DNA from: Trichuris trichiura
Lineage: Eukaryota; Nematoda; Enoplea; Trichinellida; Trichuridae
Direction: 5' to 3'
Assembly: GCA_037903355.1 (NCBI GenBank)
Contig: JBAJFE010000062.1
Location: forward strand, 744,001-808,000
Length of the DNA stretch: 64,000 nucleotides
Positions 24,064-36,050 of this stretch are shown here, piece by piece (position 1 is the first letter of the stretch; the number at the start of each line of letters is the position of its first letter). The notes beneath the pieces are model-generated. The model saw only the letters and a list, made by a program, of their open reading frames with translations. It made no database searches and was not told the DNA's origin. The position numbers were made by a program, and so were the translations under genes.

Positions 24064-24954
24064 CTGATAAAACAAACTTTAATCCATTGACGGAATTTGA
24101 TGTAAAGTATAAAAACTTATTAACGGTACTGTATCTTCACGAGGGCACTATGAGCAATTCATTAGAGTGGGATGGCCAGTTCATGAAAAGAACGTTGTTG
24201 CCGGGAGGAATTTGAGGAAGTGCGCTGGTTCGGGAATCTTGGCAACAAAGGATGTACGGCGCGCATACAGTGGCTCCGGGCGTCGACGAGTAGATACTGA
24301 TTTTACTTAGCAATCAAATGAGCACGAGCGAAAGACAAAACCGAGCGATCTCAATCAAAGCAAACGACCGAATGAGAACGAATCAGTGTCCACCCGCGCG
24401 ATGCAGAGTGCTACCTCGCCAGAGGGCACAAATCAGTAAGTTGGCTACCCGCCAAGCGGTGGGGGCCCCCTGCGTGAGCGCGTCGTCGTCAGTGCCTAAT
24501 TGGCAACAAACGTAGTCACATCACATGCGTGTTAAAATGTATGCCAAACCAAGATGACATTTTCAAATGCTCATGAGAGCTTAGCACAGATCTTATTAAG
24601 AGGTCATTAAAGATAGGTTGCTCATAACCAAAACATTCACCTGATAATCATCAAGTCATTAACAACTACATATCTGGTAACAACTGTTTAAGTTTTTGTG
24701 GCCAGAAGTGTTATATCGTGTTGAATCTGTTTTTTTGACTACGAACGATGATTCCACCCTTAGCGTCTGATTATCGAGGCGCTGACGATAGGATTAGCTG
24801 CACGCTGAAACCAAAACTTTTGATTGCAAAAAAATGGTCGAACGTCGCCTAACGTCTTCTCGCCAAGAAAAGTGAATATGCTGAAAGAAATAAACTTGAC
24901 CTAATCTGATACTAGGTTGCTGACTAAAAGGTTCTGCGTAACAATTTGTACAAC
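24064..24954. other. Intergenic DNA, no gene seen
   Basis: A C/G-richer patch at about 24380-24500 includes a 65-codon ORF without a family. Nothing else identified. Confidence 0.5.
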
Positions 24955-25027
24955 GCATGGATGGTGTACCGGTTAGCATAGTTGCCTTCCTAAGCAATCG
25001 AATCTTGTTCGACTCCCCGTCTATGTA
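24955..25027 (+). pseudogene. tRNA-Gly pseudogene
   Basis: Gly-TCC-like body with an extra T in the anticodon loop (CTTCCTAA), a broken T stem and a mispaired acceptor. Not expected to be functional. Confidence 0.85.
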
Positions 25028-26715
25028 CTGTTCACTACACTTAGCCAAACTTCAAATATTAGCGTAAGTAAATAAACATTGTATGGAGTTACGTCTCCGA
25101 GATTAGATGGAGGCGCATTCTTAGATTTTCTTAAGTTGTACGTTGAAGAAATCTGTTATAACGCAGGGTACTTCCTAACAGAACAGTATATTTGCATCTT
25201 TTATGATCTCACTTCGGTTTTTCCTGCCCTTTTTGGTATAATGAGTATTTGTAATTAAACAGATTAATTTTTGTGTTAGCAAAAATGACCCCTTAAAAAT
25301 GTGAAAACAAAAAGCAGTTCATTATCGGCATTCTATCTTTCCGGAAAACGTTATTCCCAGCATTCACCAGTCATAATGGCAACGTCAATTCTAAATGTTC
25401 CGCAAAAATAAACGGGCATTCATCCGCAAAAGAAATGCGAGGCTTTATGCCCATGTAAGAAACATTGAGTCTCAACGTTCTTACAACAGTAAAGCCCAGT
25501 ACGTTAGTACCGCAGGAAACTGAAAATTTATCTCCCAAGGGAATTAAAACTTAAAGTGTTTCTAAGGACAGTACGCATTATCCAGTGGCTAAGTGAAATT
25601 TTAAAATTTCATGCCGACACATCACTTGCGTGTTTATTTCCTGAGAGGAGATTCTTCTCAGCTGCTCATTTTGAACACGAAAACGATATCAACCCAACAC
25701 TGCCTAGCTAAGAATTGCAGCTCGCTCTCAGGCGGCCCAGGTTCGATTATTTGTTTAACAATTCTTAAAACCAGAGTACATTGACAAAAATTGGGTGCAT
25801 AGTTAACTCGGTACTCTGGTAAACTAATGCGCACCAGTATTAAAATATTTTGAAATTAAGAATTCTTACGTCTGGTGAAACTTTGTTGACAGCACGAGAT
25901 CCTGCACACTACGTCCTTTTCTCCATATTAATGTATTTAGGCACATGATCATATCCATTGCATCCAAACAAACTCGCTGTCGATAAAACTACGAAATTCT
26001 GCTTTCTGCGAGGTCATACCGTGACATTCCACCATTGCGCACAAAATGCTTTAGTACAGTTTAGCCAAACTAAACGTGCTACGTACGCTCATCCACTGGA
26101 ACAATAACCTTGAATTTACCATTGGAAGCTGTAATCTTAGCTACACTGATGAAGAAACGCAATCCCAAGGCCAAGGCACTCTGCCCAGCTTGGAAGAGAA
26201 GAATTGGTAGACAACCACAAGTCCAGAAATGCTGACTGACAAAATGATCACAGGATTTCAAAGCAAATCGATGGCAAATTAAAGTTGACAACCGCAACTC
26301 GTCGTTTGCATCACATCTGCGAGAACAGAAATAAGCTTAGAAAACCTGAAAGCTGTCCTACCGTAACAGTCAGCCAAAGTATAACAACCTTCACGTATAA
26401 TCAAGCATTAGCAACCGATTTGTCCAAAGGGTATAGTCTTACAATCGGCGCCATTAAAACCGCTACTCTGCAAGCGCGTTTCACCTGCATTGAAAGACCG
26501 AACTTCGATTATACCGTACAAGCTTCAGCAGGTTACTGCAAAGCTCGTCACTAAATAATGCTAGGAATAAGTGATGAATAGGAGATCACATGATAACTTC
26601 CGCTAAATACAGGCTTCTTCAATCGAGGTTTGCACCGATTTTACTTTACCAACTGGAAACATGTCTAACAGCTTCAAAAGGCAATATTATTGCATTAAAA
26701 AAAGAAAAAAACATA
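25028..26715. other. Intergenic DNA, no gene seen
   Basis: No protein family in ORFs of 90 codons or fewer. A CCCAGGTTCGATT word at about 25737 looks like a T arm but no tRNA can be folded around it. The last five bases before 26721 (GGACG) are the left copy of the BEL target duplication. Confidence 0.5.
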
Positions 26716-26720
26716 GGACG

Positions 26721-26913
26721 TGTTGGAGACACCCTGTGTACTCATCCAATGTAATAAAACAGAACGATGTAGAAATCTTTACTCGTCTTTTTCAAAACCG
26801 GACACGTAAGCAGCACACACCTACACTTCCTCTCCCGACAACAGTAGACTAAGCCGGTCATCAGGTTGGTGCGGAGACATATAGGCCAGTGGGCCGGGAA
26901 CTGGTTCGCAACA
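26721..26913 (-). repeat. BEL/Pao 3' LTR
   Basis: 193 bases, starting TGTTGGAGAC and ending TTCGCAACA on the plus strand. It is the downstream LTR relative to the minus-strand coding order. Seven differences from the other LTR. Confidence 0.95.
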
Positions 26914-26925
26914 TCCTCCCACCTT
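26914..26925 (-). other. BEL/Pao polypurine tract
   Basis: On the minus strand AAGGTGGGAGGA abuts the 3' LTR, the expected place and composition of the plus-strand primer for reverse transcription. Confidence 0.8.
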
Positions 26926-26949
26926 GAGCAGATGTCCACATCTGCTCAA
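26924..26949. repeat. Perfect 12-base-arm hairpin at tract
   Basis: TTGAGCAGATGT and ACATCTGCTCAA are separated by CC. The hairpin touches the polypurine tract and overlaps the integrase stop codon at 26946. Confidence 0.85.
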
Positions 26950-28105
26950 CCTTCTACGTGCGAATCCGTTACCGAATTGTTACGCGACTGGTCCGAGTGT
27001 TGCGATGGCTTCGCTGCGATTTTGGATTTCCAAGGTAAAGTTTCACTGCTCGATATCTCCAGTGGATAGAATCGTTGTAACGGTCTCATCAGCTGCGTTG
27101 TCGCCGTACGCACCATGGCGATTTGCGGTTCGCCATCCTGGCCTGATATCAGTCGCTCAACCCGGGCCAGCGGCCAAAACAATCGTGTCTGATTGTCGCT
27201 GCCGAGCAGCACCACGTCGCCGACAGCGATTCCGGATGGCCGCTTGCCGCGATTAGGCCGTTGCAAAAGCTGCCCAAGATATTCCGTGCGGAAGCGTCGC
27301 CGATGGCACTTTATCAATCTCTGTCTATACTTGGCTCGATTGGAAAGAGATTTAGCGTCTACATTATCTACGTCGGCGACACCTACTTGTCGGTTATCTT
27401 GGAGAAACATGGAAGGCGTCAGGGGCTCCAAGTCAGCCATCCCATCGGACAAGTACGCGAGTGGCCTCGAGTTCATGACCGCTTCACAGTCACACAACAC
27501 AGTGAGTAACTCTTCATAAGTCAGTGAAGCTCGGCCAAGACTTCTTCGCAACAGTTCCTTCAGCATCCGAATCAGGCGCTCCCACCATCCACCCCACCAT
27601 GCTGTGGTCAGGGGGATGAGTTTCCATTGGATTCCTTGCGAAGTACTGCAGGCCTTCACCATTTCCCATTCGGCTTTACGTAGTGCTTCTCGGGTACCGA
27701 TGAAGTTCGTACCATTATCACTATAGACTACCGCAGGCTTTCCTCTTCGCGCTATAAAACGACGCAGGCTTTGTACAAAGGCTTCGGAGCTCAACGAGGT
27801 GAGTAACTCCAGGTGTACCGCACGGTAGACCGCGCAGGTGAATAGTACGATCCACGCCTTTCGGCCGTTCCTCATCAGCAGAGGACCAGCGAGGTCCACA
27901 CCAACTATTTCAAAAACAGCGGCGTCTCTTACTCTATCCAAGGGTAATGGCAAGGGAAACACCTCCATCCGCTGGACACTGAACCTTTTGCACCGAACAC
28001 ACCCTGCTATTGCTGAGCGCACAGCCCATCGCCCTCCTAGTATCCAATACTTCTCACGCAGGTTATTCATGGTCAACAATACGCCACCATGGCACGCACA
28101 ATCTC
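26946..28105 (-). pseudogene. BEL/Pao integrase
   Basis: About 380 codons on the minus strand. Order: the end of the zinc-binding region (CVRCKR), the rve core with catalytic Asp in VDLAGPL, Asp in YSDNGTNF and Glu in WWERLI, then a C-terminal segment ending VGDVVLL...TRLFWPLARV that is typical of BEL integrases. The His pair of the zinc region is separated from the rest by a frame change near 28100, so the domain is intact in sequence but not connected to the upstream polyprotein. Confidence 0.92.
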
Positions 28106-28134
28106 TCGTGTTCTTCTCTGATCAGTAGGTTGAC

Positions 28135-28464
28135 TTATGGATGTTTCGACGGCAACAGCATTGGCTTTCGAAAAGACGACTCATCGAAACGCTCCGCAAT
28201 CTTCGTCTTGACGACGATGATACCACGTTCGTCCAAATATCCATACACCGACCCAAACGACACTGCCTTCTTATCTGAGAATGCTTCCGACTGAACCAAA
28301 CGGATTAAGCAATTCTCTGCGGACTGTAATTCTTCCGTCTCCAAAGCCCCCGCATTGCGTTTTCCACGCAGTTGTTGGTAGTTAGCCACATACCTTCTGA
28401 TCCAGGCAATCAAACGGACAACTCGACGGTAACTAGAAAAATTAGCGGCAATACCACGGTACAC
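28135..28464 (-). pseudogene. BEL/Pao RNase H-integrase linker
   Basis: A 109-codon open segment with FSSYRRVVRLIAWIRRY, the usual start of the linker between RNase H and integrase. It lies in a different frame from the RNase H part (change near 28455) and ends at a TAA (28135-28137) after which the same frame stays open for a further stretch, so this stop is a nonsense lesion. Confidence 0.85.
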
Positions 28465-30586
28465 TCGCGGTCACTGTCCAGGACACGACAGGAGCTTTTT
28501 TCAGTTCCTTGGCCACTTCAGCTTCATCGAAAGCTTGAACGTCTGGTGGCCAGCGCTCTTCCGGGTGCTGCAGCCAATGCGGGCCCTCCCACCATCGGGA
28601 GCTAAGCAATTGGTCCGCCGAACAGCCTCGCGACGGCAAGTCTGCCGGACTCATATCTCCCGGCACGTGTCTCCATGCCTTTACGTCAGCAATCCGACGA
28701 ATTTCCAGGACGCGATTGGACACGAATACAGACCAGTCGTTGCCACGACGTATCCACGATAAAACCGTCGTGGAATCGCTCCAAAACACAACGGGCATGC
28801 TTTTTTCCGGATCCCACGTCTCTCGTATCGCAGCCAGCAGTCGTGCACCGATTGTTGCGGCTAGCAATTCCAACCGCGGTATCGTGAGAGCCTTCATAGG
28901 GGCCAACCTGGACTTGGCTGTCAGCAGTTGTAGCTTCGAGCCTTCTATCCATTCAACTCTCAAGTATACCACTGCAGCAAAGGCTTCTTTGCTAGCATCG
29001 CAGAATACGTGTAAGCTTCGATTCCCCGAATCGACTCCAATCCATCGCGGGATTCGTAAAGTTTCCAACGATTTCAGACTTTGCAGCCATTCCAAGAAAA
29101 CAGTCGTGAACTCCTCAGGGAGTGCGTCATCCCACCCAATTCGCATGGGCCATATCTTCCGGAGGAGCAGCTTCGGGCGCAGTAAAACGGGGCAAACTAC
29201 GCCGATAGGATCAAATATCTGATGCGTTGCAGATAGAATGTTTCTCTTAGTGACCCGTTTTGACAGCCCCTCGATCACCTTTTCCATGTTTAGCTGTAAG
29301 GAATCAGACCTCCTGTTCCACAACATTCCCAGAATTGGCACGGTCTGCAGGTCCTCGGCATCCATATTCTCATTATACAACCAGCCTCGAAGATCAAAAC
29401 CTCCGCTAGACATGATTTGTCGTGCTTCGGTAATAAATCGGTGTACTTCCGCCACGGAATGGAAACTAGAAAGACAATTGTCCACGTAGAAACTAGTTCT
29501 CAACCTTCGCGCAGCGTCTCTAAACCGCTCCGGGGCACGGTCCAACAAATGTTCGATAACGGCTGCCAATAAAAACGGGCTACACGTTGCGCCAAAGACC
29601 ACCCGGTTGTGCCGGTAAATTTTCAATTTCTGTGCGTTCACATCTTCCCACCATAGGAAGCGGAGGAATTCACGGTCTTACGGGTTGACCTCGATTTGCA
29701 GGAAGGCCTTTCGAATGTCGGCAACCACGCCTATCTTCCTCATGCGAAACTGCAGCATCACGTTAGGAAGCAGTTGCATCAAGTTCGGGCCAGTTTCTAA
29801 ACAGACGTTCAAGGACGGATTGTTGCCCTGTTTCGCAGACGCGTCAAATACGGGGCGTATTTTCGTGGTCTGACTGTTCTCCTTAACCACCGGACGATGA
29901 GCTAGGTAGTGACATTGTCCTCTTGACGATAATGCCTGAACCTCTTCAATGATCCCTTCACGCTTCCATTCGTCGAAAACTTCGTTGTAGGAGGAAACCA
30001 AATCCTTTTCTTGTAACCTTTTCGTCACGGAAATCAACCGCTGTCGAGCGAATTCGAAATTATCTGGCAGTCGATCTCGAATCTCTCTCCATGGCAATTG
30101 TACCAGATAACGCCCGTCGTCACTTACTGTCACGGTTTGTAAAAAATGTGCACGGGTGGCCTCTTCCATCTCCCGCTTTGTTTTCACCATACCCGGGTCC
30201 TCAATGCCCACTACATCTAGTTGCCATAGCCTCTGCACGTCTGCATCCTGAACAAACATTGCCGTCACCGGCATGGCACTACTTCCTGAGGATGGAATGT
30301 TGAGGGACCTTCCCATCAGAGTCCATCCAAGCCGCGTCTCCATGGCTGTCAGGCCTGATTCTAATCGGACAATGCGTCCGGTATATAGTTCTCCCGCTAC
30401 GTCTGCACCGACCAGTACGTCAATGTCTGACGGCTCCTTGCCCATGTCGGACAGGTTGATTCCTTTTTCGCGTAGCTCATTCATCCAAGGCCCCTCCGGT
30501 ATGGGGCTGATCTGACCGCAAATTTTGGGTTCGTCGTATGCCTGCAGCTGACATGCATAGCTGCCATCAAGACTCTCTATACGCAC
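28442..30586 (-). pseudogene. BEL/Pao reverse transcriptase and RNase H
   Basis: One frame of about 714 codons interrupted by a single TAA at 29678-29680. Before the stop is the 5' part of the reverse transcriptase with VADIRKAF (first catalytic Asp); after it, FGATCSPF and YVDN at the second catalytic site, then RNase H with FCDAS, LELLA, WSDST and SPADLPSRG. The four RNase H acidic positions are present. YVDN in place of YVDD may be a lineage variant rather than damage. Confidence 0.93.
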
Positions 30587-30966
30587 GTCGTAGCAGTTAT
30601 GTGGACACGAACCACTGCGAGCTCCCCGAAAAGCGACTGTGCAAAATTATGACAACCCACTGGTTGGCAGCCGGCCTTAAGTGCTACACGCTTTGTCAGA
30701 TACGACCGTTGTGAACCAGTGTCCACTAGCACTCGCACGACGGTTCGCGCCTTTGCGCCCACTAATCGTGCCATCAGAGTCTGCAGCGACACGCCTCCTT
30801 TCCCGGCGTTCGTTAGTGCGTGGTTTTGGTCGTGCCCAATTGCTTCTGCCTCTCGGTTGTCGTTACTCGTCCGGGGACACATCAGCACCTTGTGGCGCCC
30901 CTGACAGGTTGGGCACTTCACCGATGCTCTGCATTCACGGGCTGTGTCCTGTTGCAAAGCACACAA
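30577..30966 (-). pseudogene. BEL/Pao protease and second knuckle
   Basis: A 129-codon segment beginning with the second half of the nucleocapsid Cys cluster (ECRASVKCPTC, then H and C) and continuing to an aspartic protease with RVLVDTGSQRSY as active site. It is out of frame with gag (change near 30945) and with the reverse transcriptase (change near 30585). Confidence 0.9.
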
Positions 30967-32194
30967 AACAACGCCTATTGTTTCTCAGCATCCATTTTTT
31001 CCCTGTTAGAGAAAGGCTCCCAGCTGTCGAGCAAACGCTGCTATCATGATCTCTGTAGCAGAAAGGACACTTTCGACCGCTTCCCGGTTGACGACTGAAG
31101 AGGCAAGCACTCGACGGTAGCTTGGGCGTTCTCTGTCGAGGCGGAGAGCTTGGCCTTGGATTGTCAGCGACCCGCTGCCGATTGCTGTGATTAAATCCAC
31201 TCATGGCCAATGCGATTCGATCCTCTCCTTTCACTTCTCTTCTCAAAAACTCCATCAACTGTTTCAACTTACCAGACAGACTATCGCCGCCTTCGCTGGC
31301 GTTCTGACTTCGGCTGTTTCTCTGCCACGCTCTCAACAGTTCTTCTGGTAAGCACGATTCCACGAGAAGAAAGATCGTGGCTACGTGACTTTCCGTCGTC
31401 ACTCCAAGAGTTTCCAGGGCCCTCATGTATGATTCCAATTTATCATACAGCGACGACAATTTCAACGGTTCCACCCGAGCGGCATTCCGTAGTATCAGTG
31501 ACAACATTTTCCTGACATATACTTCTACCAACAGTTCAGTGCGACTAAAACGTGACTTCAGACTTTCAATGACCTTAGGATAGTTTCCAGCTATGGGAGG
31601 AAAGCTTCCCACCAGTTCACGTGCTCTGGAATTTTCTTCCATGCATTGAATGAGGTACTGAAACTTATCTTCAGGCGATAGATCATCGTCCCCGTGAATT
31701 TGGACGAAGGAGCTCCAAAATGACAGCCACTGATCAGTCTTACCGTTGAACCTTTTAAGCTCCAGTTTCGGTAACCGAAACCTGCGTCGATTTTGACTGT
31801 CACCTCCGTTACCCGCGCTGCGTGAAAACTGTTGTCCCCGATCGATTCTCATACATGACTCTGCTGCCTGTTGAAGTTTCAGCCAGCGACGCGTATACTC
31901 TTCCGCTCCTTCAGCGGCCTTGTCGATCTCCGCGATTTCGGTCGAGCTGTTCAGCAGAACTTGCAAAAACTTCTGCTCTTCGGCGGCTAAACTGTCACCC
32001 TTCTGGTTCATCATACTCAGAGATACCTGAACTTCGTCTAAATCCGGCGGGTCCGCTGCTAGCTCAGCCTCCAGCCTCTTACACGCTCGACTGAAGGCAT
32101 TCCGGGCCATTGTGCGAGCCTTCTTTATCGTCTCCATCGTTCCGTCCAATCCTGCCGCGGTCGCCACTATGTTGGAGACACCCTGTGTACTCAT
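30935..32194 (-). pseudogene. BEL/Pao gag
   Basis: A 419-codon ORF. Residues 1-130 are Lys/Glu-rich and probably helical; the middle (about 150-260: LELKRFNGKTDQWLSFWSSF onward) is the BEL gag-like domain often listed as DUF1759; the end has Cys-rich knuckles (CPFCYRDHDSSVC and CFVCFATGH). The first ATG (32192-32194) is inside the 5' LTR and the frame reads through the primer site; a later ATG at codon 21 is an alternative start. It is open throughout but cut from protease by a frame change near 30945. Confidence 0.9.
32149..32166 (-). other. BEL/Pao primer-binding site, tRNA-Arg type
   Basis: On the minus strand TGGCGACCGCGGCAGGAT starts three bases inside the 5' LTR. It is complementary to the 3' end expected of a tRNA-Arg (acceptor ending GGTCG plus CCA). 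No tRNA-Arg gene occurs in this window. Confidence 0.8.
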
Positions 32195-32362
32195 CCAACG
32201 TAATAAAACAGAACGATGTAGAAATCTTTACTCGTCTTTTTCAAAACCGCACACGTAAGCAGCACACACCTACACTTCCTCTCCCGACTACAGTAGACTA
32301 AACTGGTCATCAGGTTGGTGCGGAGACATATAGGCCACTGGGCCGGAAACTGGTTCGCAACA
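32170..32362 (-). repeat. BEL/Pao 5' LTR
   Basis: 193 bases; the upstream LTR relative to the minus-strand genes. Followed by the GGACG target duplication at 32363-32367. Confidence 0.95.
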
Positions 32363-32367
32363 GGACG

Positions 32368-34166
32368 TTTCAAATATTAATTTCAATGCATTCGCCAACT
32401 CACAAAATCATAGTTCTTACGATGCGTTACCTGCAGTCTTTTAACCATACTGTATGAACAGCTTTTGCGCGCTTTAAAGTCACGAGTGACGTGTTTGTTT
32501 AAGGCGTTCGTTTTGCGGCTAAACTGCCTTGGCTGCTTGAGCGCAGTGGTCGCTTCCGCAGAATATATGCCAATCGCACGTTAGTTTGTTGATACTTTCA
32601 CCACCTTGTATTTCGCGGAAGGGGCGTTCAGAGTAAGAACTACTTATGATTAACAATATGTTTGCGGAAAAGTGTCATTACGTTGTACTTTCTTATCACT
32701 TTTGTTTTAAACTTCTCTCCATAAGTAGTAGACGTAGTAGTAACAGTTTTGTGCGCAGTGAGTTGCGCAGGCAGACGGCGGCGACCGGTTCCCGCTCGCG
32801 CGCCTGTTTTAATTCAGTTTTTTCAAAACGGTGGCAAATTAATCCGCAAGTATATTGTTAATCATAAATAATCGCCCTATGACAAAGATGATGAAGACGG
32901 TTACTTCCTGGGCAAATGGTAGATTGGGATTCGCAGCTTGCATCTGAACAGCTACACTCAGTACAAGTCGTGCGTTTAGCTGCTGTGCTGTTGAAGATAT
33001 GCAAACGCCACGGAAGAAAGCGAACGGGAACGTGTTTTCAGAATACACTCTATTTCTTGCGGCATCATTGACCTGCCGGTCATGCATGTACTGCATTGGG
33101 TGCAGAGAACGTTTCCAGTTGGATGGTGCAATGCAGTCGACTGCGCTAATACATGCATACAGAAGATATTGATATTCATATGCTGTTGGTTTTTGTAAGC
33201 TCTTGTCTGCCTGACGCTGGCGTACACGAAGCAGCATCAAGAAATATACTCTAGACGAACGATCAGATCTGGGCAAAACCTCACTGCCGAAAGATAGTTT
33301 GTTCCGCACAGCAAAGAAATGGAAAAGTTGAAAATGATATGTCCTCTCTTCGTAAAGCTAAGAGGCAGCGCTGGATCAGGAACACTTCGGATGCGAGAAC
33401 CAGGACCAGCCTTTTGCCGAATCACGGGTGGCCCAGTTCTTCTATTAGAAAAACTGATGCCTACTTACGGAACGACATTCAAACAGGCACGAAATAAGAA
33501 TTCTCATACTGTCCTGCTATCCGCATTTTCATTTGAAAAACATATGGCTGCGGAGGTTTCCTCAGAAAAGATTTTAGACAAGCTTGCCGGCAGATAGCGT
33601 TGCAACCTTTTTTACTCCAGAACTGGTGAACTACAGCCGGTTCCGACTAATCTGGAGAGTCAATAACAGAACATATGTGCACTTGCGAAGGACAGAAGTT
33701 GTATTATGATGAATAATTCTCCATCTTCGTTGGCGGCATGAAGCTTCATGTGTTAATGCGGTGCCAAATCTTGCTGTGTAAGCAGAGAGCGAAGAGGCGA
33801 TTTCAGCAAAATGTTTTTTTCATTCTCGTTATCCACAAAACTTTCCATCTGGTAGCCTTCCTACGTAAACACCTAAAACCTGTAGGCCCACTGCTTCTGT
33901 CAATGCGATGGAGCAATCGTCTCCTTTACATATTTTTGCCTATTTCGCGTGCGACTGCAATATGTGTTCTTGTTGTTAATGACTGAAAATAAAGTTCGAT
34001 AATTCAAGACGACATGCGCTTTTTCGGCGACCGCAAAATCTGCTATGCGCATTGAAATACAAATGCGGCTTTCGCGAAACACAAAATCCAAAATACCGCG
34101 AAACGATTGACTCTAGGTACTATGAAAGCATATCCTTAGAACTGAGATACACAGCTGTTTTATTTA
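32368..34166. other. Intergenic DNA, no gene confirmed
   Basis: A 156-codon minus-strand open stretch (32839-33309) begins with GTG and shows no family or composition that marks a gene. Nothing else identified. Confidence 0.45.
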
Positions 34167-34450
34167 GTACGGTTGTGTTGTAGAAGTCTTCAAATTACTT
34201 GCGCAAAATTGTTAATAGGAAAGGATGCGAGCTTGAAAAGTGCTAAGCTTTCGCAAGTTGTCCGCTTCCACTGTCACCAGAGGACAAACGCAGAATGTTA
34301 GCGCATGTTAAGACATATATTACAGAATTTGGGCCAATATGTCACGTGGTACTTCGCTATTTCCGTATTTTCGAACCCGTCAGGGACCATCAGTCTCTGC
34401 TGTCAATGATCTGCCATTTTCGACCAAATTACAGTCGGTCGGTTAACAAC

Positions 34451-34532
34451 GCTGTAGTGGCCGAGTGGTTAAGGCGTTGCACTCGAAATCCAATGGGTTA
34501 TACCCGCACAGGTTCAAATCCTGTCAACAGCG
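34451..34532 (+). tRNA. tRNA-Ser (CGA), possibly decayed
   Basis: An 82-nt type II cloverleaf with long variable arm and anticodon CGA at 34484-34486. The acceptor has an A-A mismatch at pair 6 and the anticodon stem a C-C mismatch, so function is doubtful. Confidence 0.82.
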
Positions 34533-35123
34533 ACGTGATAAAAGGTTCCAAAATTTTTGTGCTTTTTCATCATATGCTATGCACGTCTATATGTATATAG
34601 CTGCAGTAAACGAAGTAACGTGTTACCTTTCGTATGCCCCTTGGAAGTGAAAGGAATGTACCACTATTCATACGTAGAGAAATCACTTTGCTATGGCTTT
34701 CCGTGCAGATGTTATTATGTATGGAAGACATCTAGCTATCTCTTCTACCTACATTAATCATTTCTAATTACGTCGAAAAGAAAATAATGGTGTTAACTTT
34801 GTGGAAAACATGTGCGTTTGGAGAAGATATCCCTTTGTTCTTTCAAGGTTTAAGAGGACGCTTCAAGGATATAAAGAATCACCTTAGCTTTCATCATGGG
34901 ATCTACTCTTACCTGATGCATCTCTGAGAAAACCCAGGATTCATGATGCTCATTGATGTCAAAGTTCACCAGCATATCCTTAGGAGCTAAGGTCAATCTT
35001 TTTTATTTCAACTTCCAATTTCATGATTAAGAGTACTGGAAGACAGCATTGTTTAGTTTGGAAACATCGTGTAAAACCCTTTAAGAAAAGGGGTGTGAAT
35101 ACACGTTAAGTTGTTTACTACAT

Positions 35124-35205
35124 CGCTGTGGACAGGATTTGAACCTGTGCGGGTATAACCCATTGGATTTCAAGTCCAACGCCTTAACCACTCGGCCACC
35201 ACAGC
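35124..35205 (-). tRNA. tRNA-Ser (TGA)
   Basis: An 82-nt type II cloverleaf with all stems paired and anticodon TGA at 35170-35172. Likely functional; counterpart at 62967 in the inverted arm. Confidence 0.95.
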
Positions 35206-35700
35206 ATGTCTGAACTCCTCCACCACTACAAGTGGAAATATTACATGCTCTTGAAGCAGTCTTCAATATTTTTTCGCAGGAAAAAACTGAACGATGATAC
35301 TTTATTGCGCCTAAAACTCGATGAGAAACGAACCGCCTCAATGAAGTTGAGCAGTTATATGAACCGTCAGAAGAAGTTAGTAATAATAGCTACAAGTCAT
35401 TTTCACTCTTTTATCATATTGGGGTACACTTTTTACGTGACAAAAGTAACGAAAGTCCATGAAAACATTTTGCAGTCTGCAGGGGAAGACGTGATCAACA
35501 TGTAGAATGCTCAGAAATCACAGCAGCTATTTCGAATTGTTTCGTAGACGGTTTTCCTCCAGGTATTCAAAATTGAAAAAACCTTTTTAAATCTGCCCAT
35601 TAAGTAACTTTGTGTTTGACAGAACATCCACCCTGCACAAAACACGTAGTCCTCTTATTTGACATAGGTTAATAAAGAGTGATGTAGCGCATTAGCAGGT

Positions 35701-35773
35701 CCCCATGTAGCTCAGTCGGTAGAGCGTTAGGCTTTTAACCTAAATGTCCAGGGTTCGACCCCCTGCGTGGGCG
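35701..35773 (+). tRNA. tRNA-Lys (TTT), first pair broken
   Basis: A 73-nt cloverleaf with anticodon TTT at 35734-35736. Position 1 is C instead of G, giving a C-C mismatch at the first acceptor pair; everything else is intact. Its counterpart at 62411 is a clear pseudogene. Confidence 0.88.
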
Positions 35774-36050
35774 ACACGCTTAAGTGTCATGCTTTTCCTT
35801 CCACTTTTGCATTTAATGAAGAAAAAGATCTATTACTGGGAAAAGAGAACAAAAAGGTTGCAAAAAACTGATCATGAATTCTAACCACCTGGATTCATTT
35901 TAGACCAGCAGATGTCGTTACAGCCAGGTTTATACTAATTTCACGAAACAAATCTTCATTTTCGACGGGTTAATACATTAGCGATTTCACGCGTCATCGA
36001 AGAGAACCTTCATATTATACAGTTCAATTCAATTGTTAAACCTGCTCGCC

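Larger units (their letters stand above)
26721..32362 (-). mobile_element. BEL/Pao LTR retrotransposon, inactivated
   Basis: A 5.6 kb element on the minus strand, complete end to end: LTRs of 193 bases at both ends with TG and CA termini, and GGACG target duplication at 26716-26720 and 32363-32367. The order is 5' LTR, primer site, gag with zinc knuckle, aspartic protease, reverse transcriptase, RNase H, integrase, polypurine tract, 3' LTR. This order and the gag and protease types mark BEL/Pao. The LTRs differ at seven positions by eye. The reading frame is broken by frame changes near 30945, 30585, 28455 and 28100 and by TAA stops at 29678 and 28135, so this copy cannot make a full polyprotein. 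Confidence 0.95.
34167..36050 (+). repeat. Inverted duplication arm (Ser-Ser-Lys block)
   Basis: Starts GTACGGTTGTGTTGTAGAAG and contains Ser-CGA, Ser-TGA and Lys loci. It matches 62145-64000 in reverse for its whole length, and the match may continue beyond the right edge of the window. Spacers are conserved to a similar degree as tRNAs in places. Confidence 0.9.

Noticed and set aside
25700..25750. T-arm-like word
   Set aside because: No acceptor, D or anticodon stem around it.
26924..32094. Plus-strand ORFs across the BEL element
   Set aside because: Antisense shadows of the minus-strand gag-pol frames.
32839..33309. 156-codon ORF
   Set aside because: Starts with GTG, no recognised domain, and no supporting signals.
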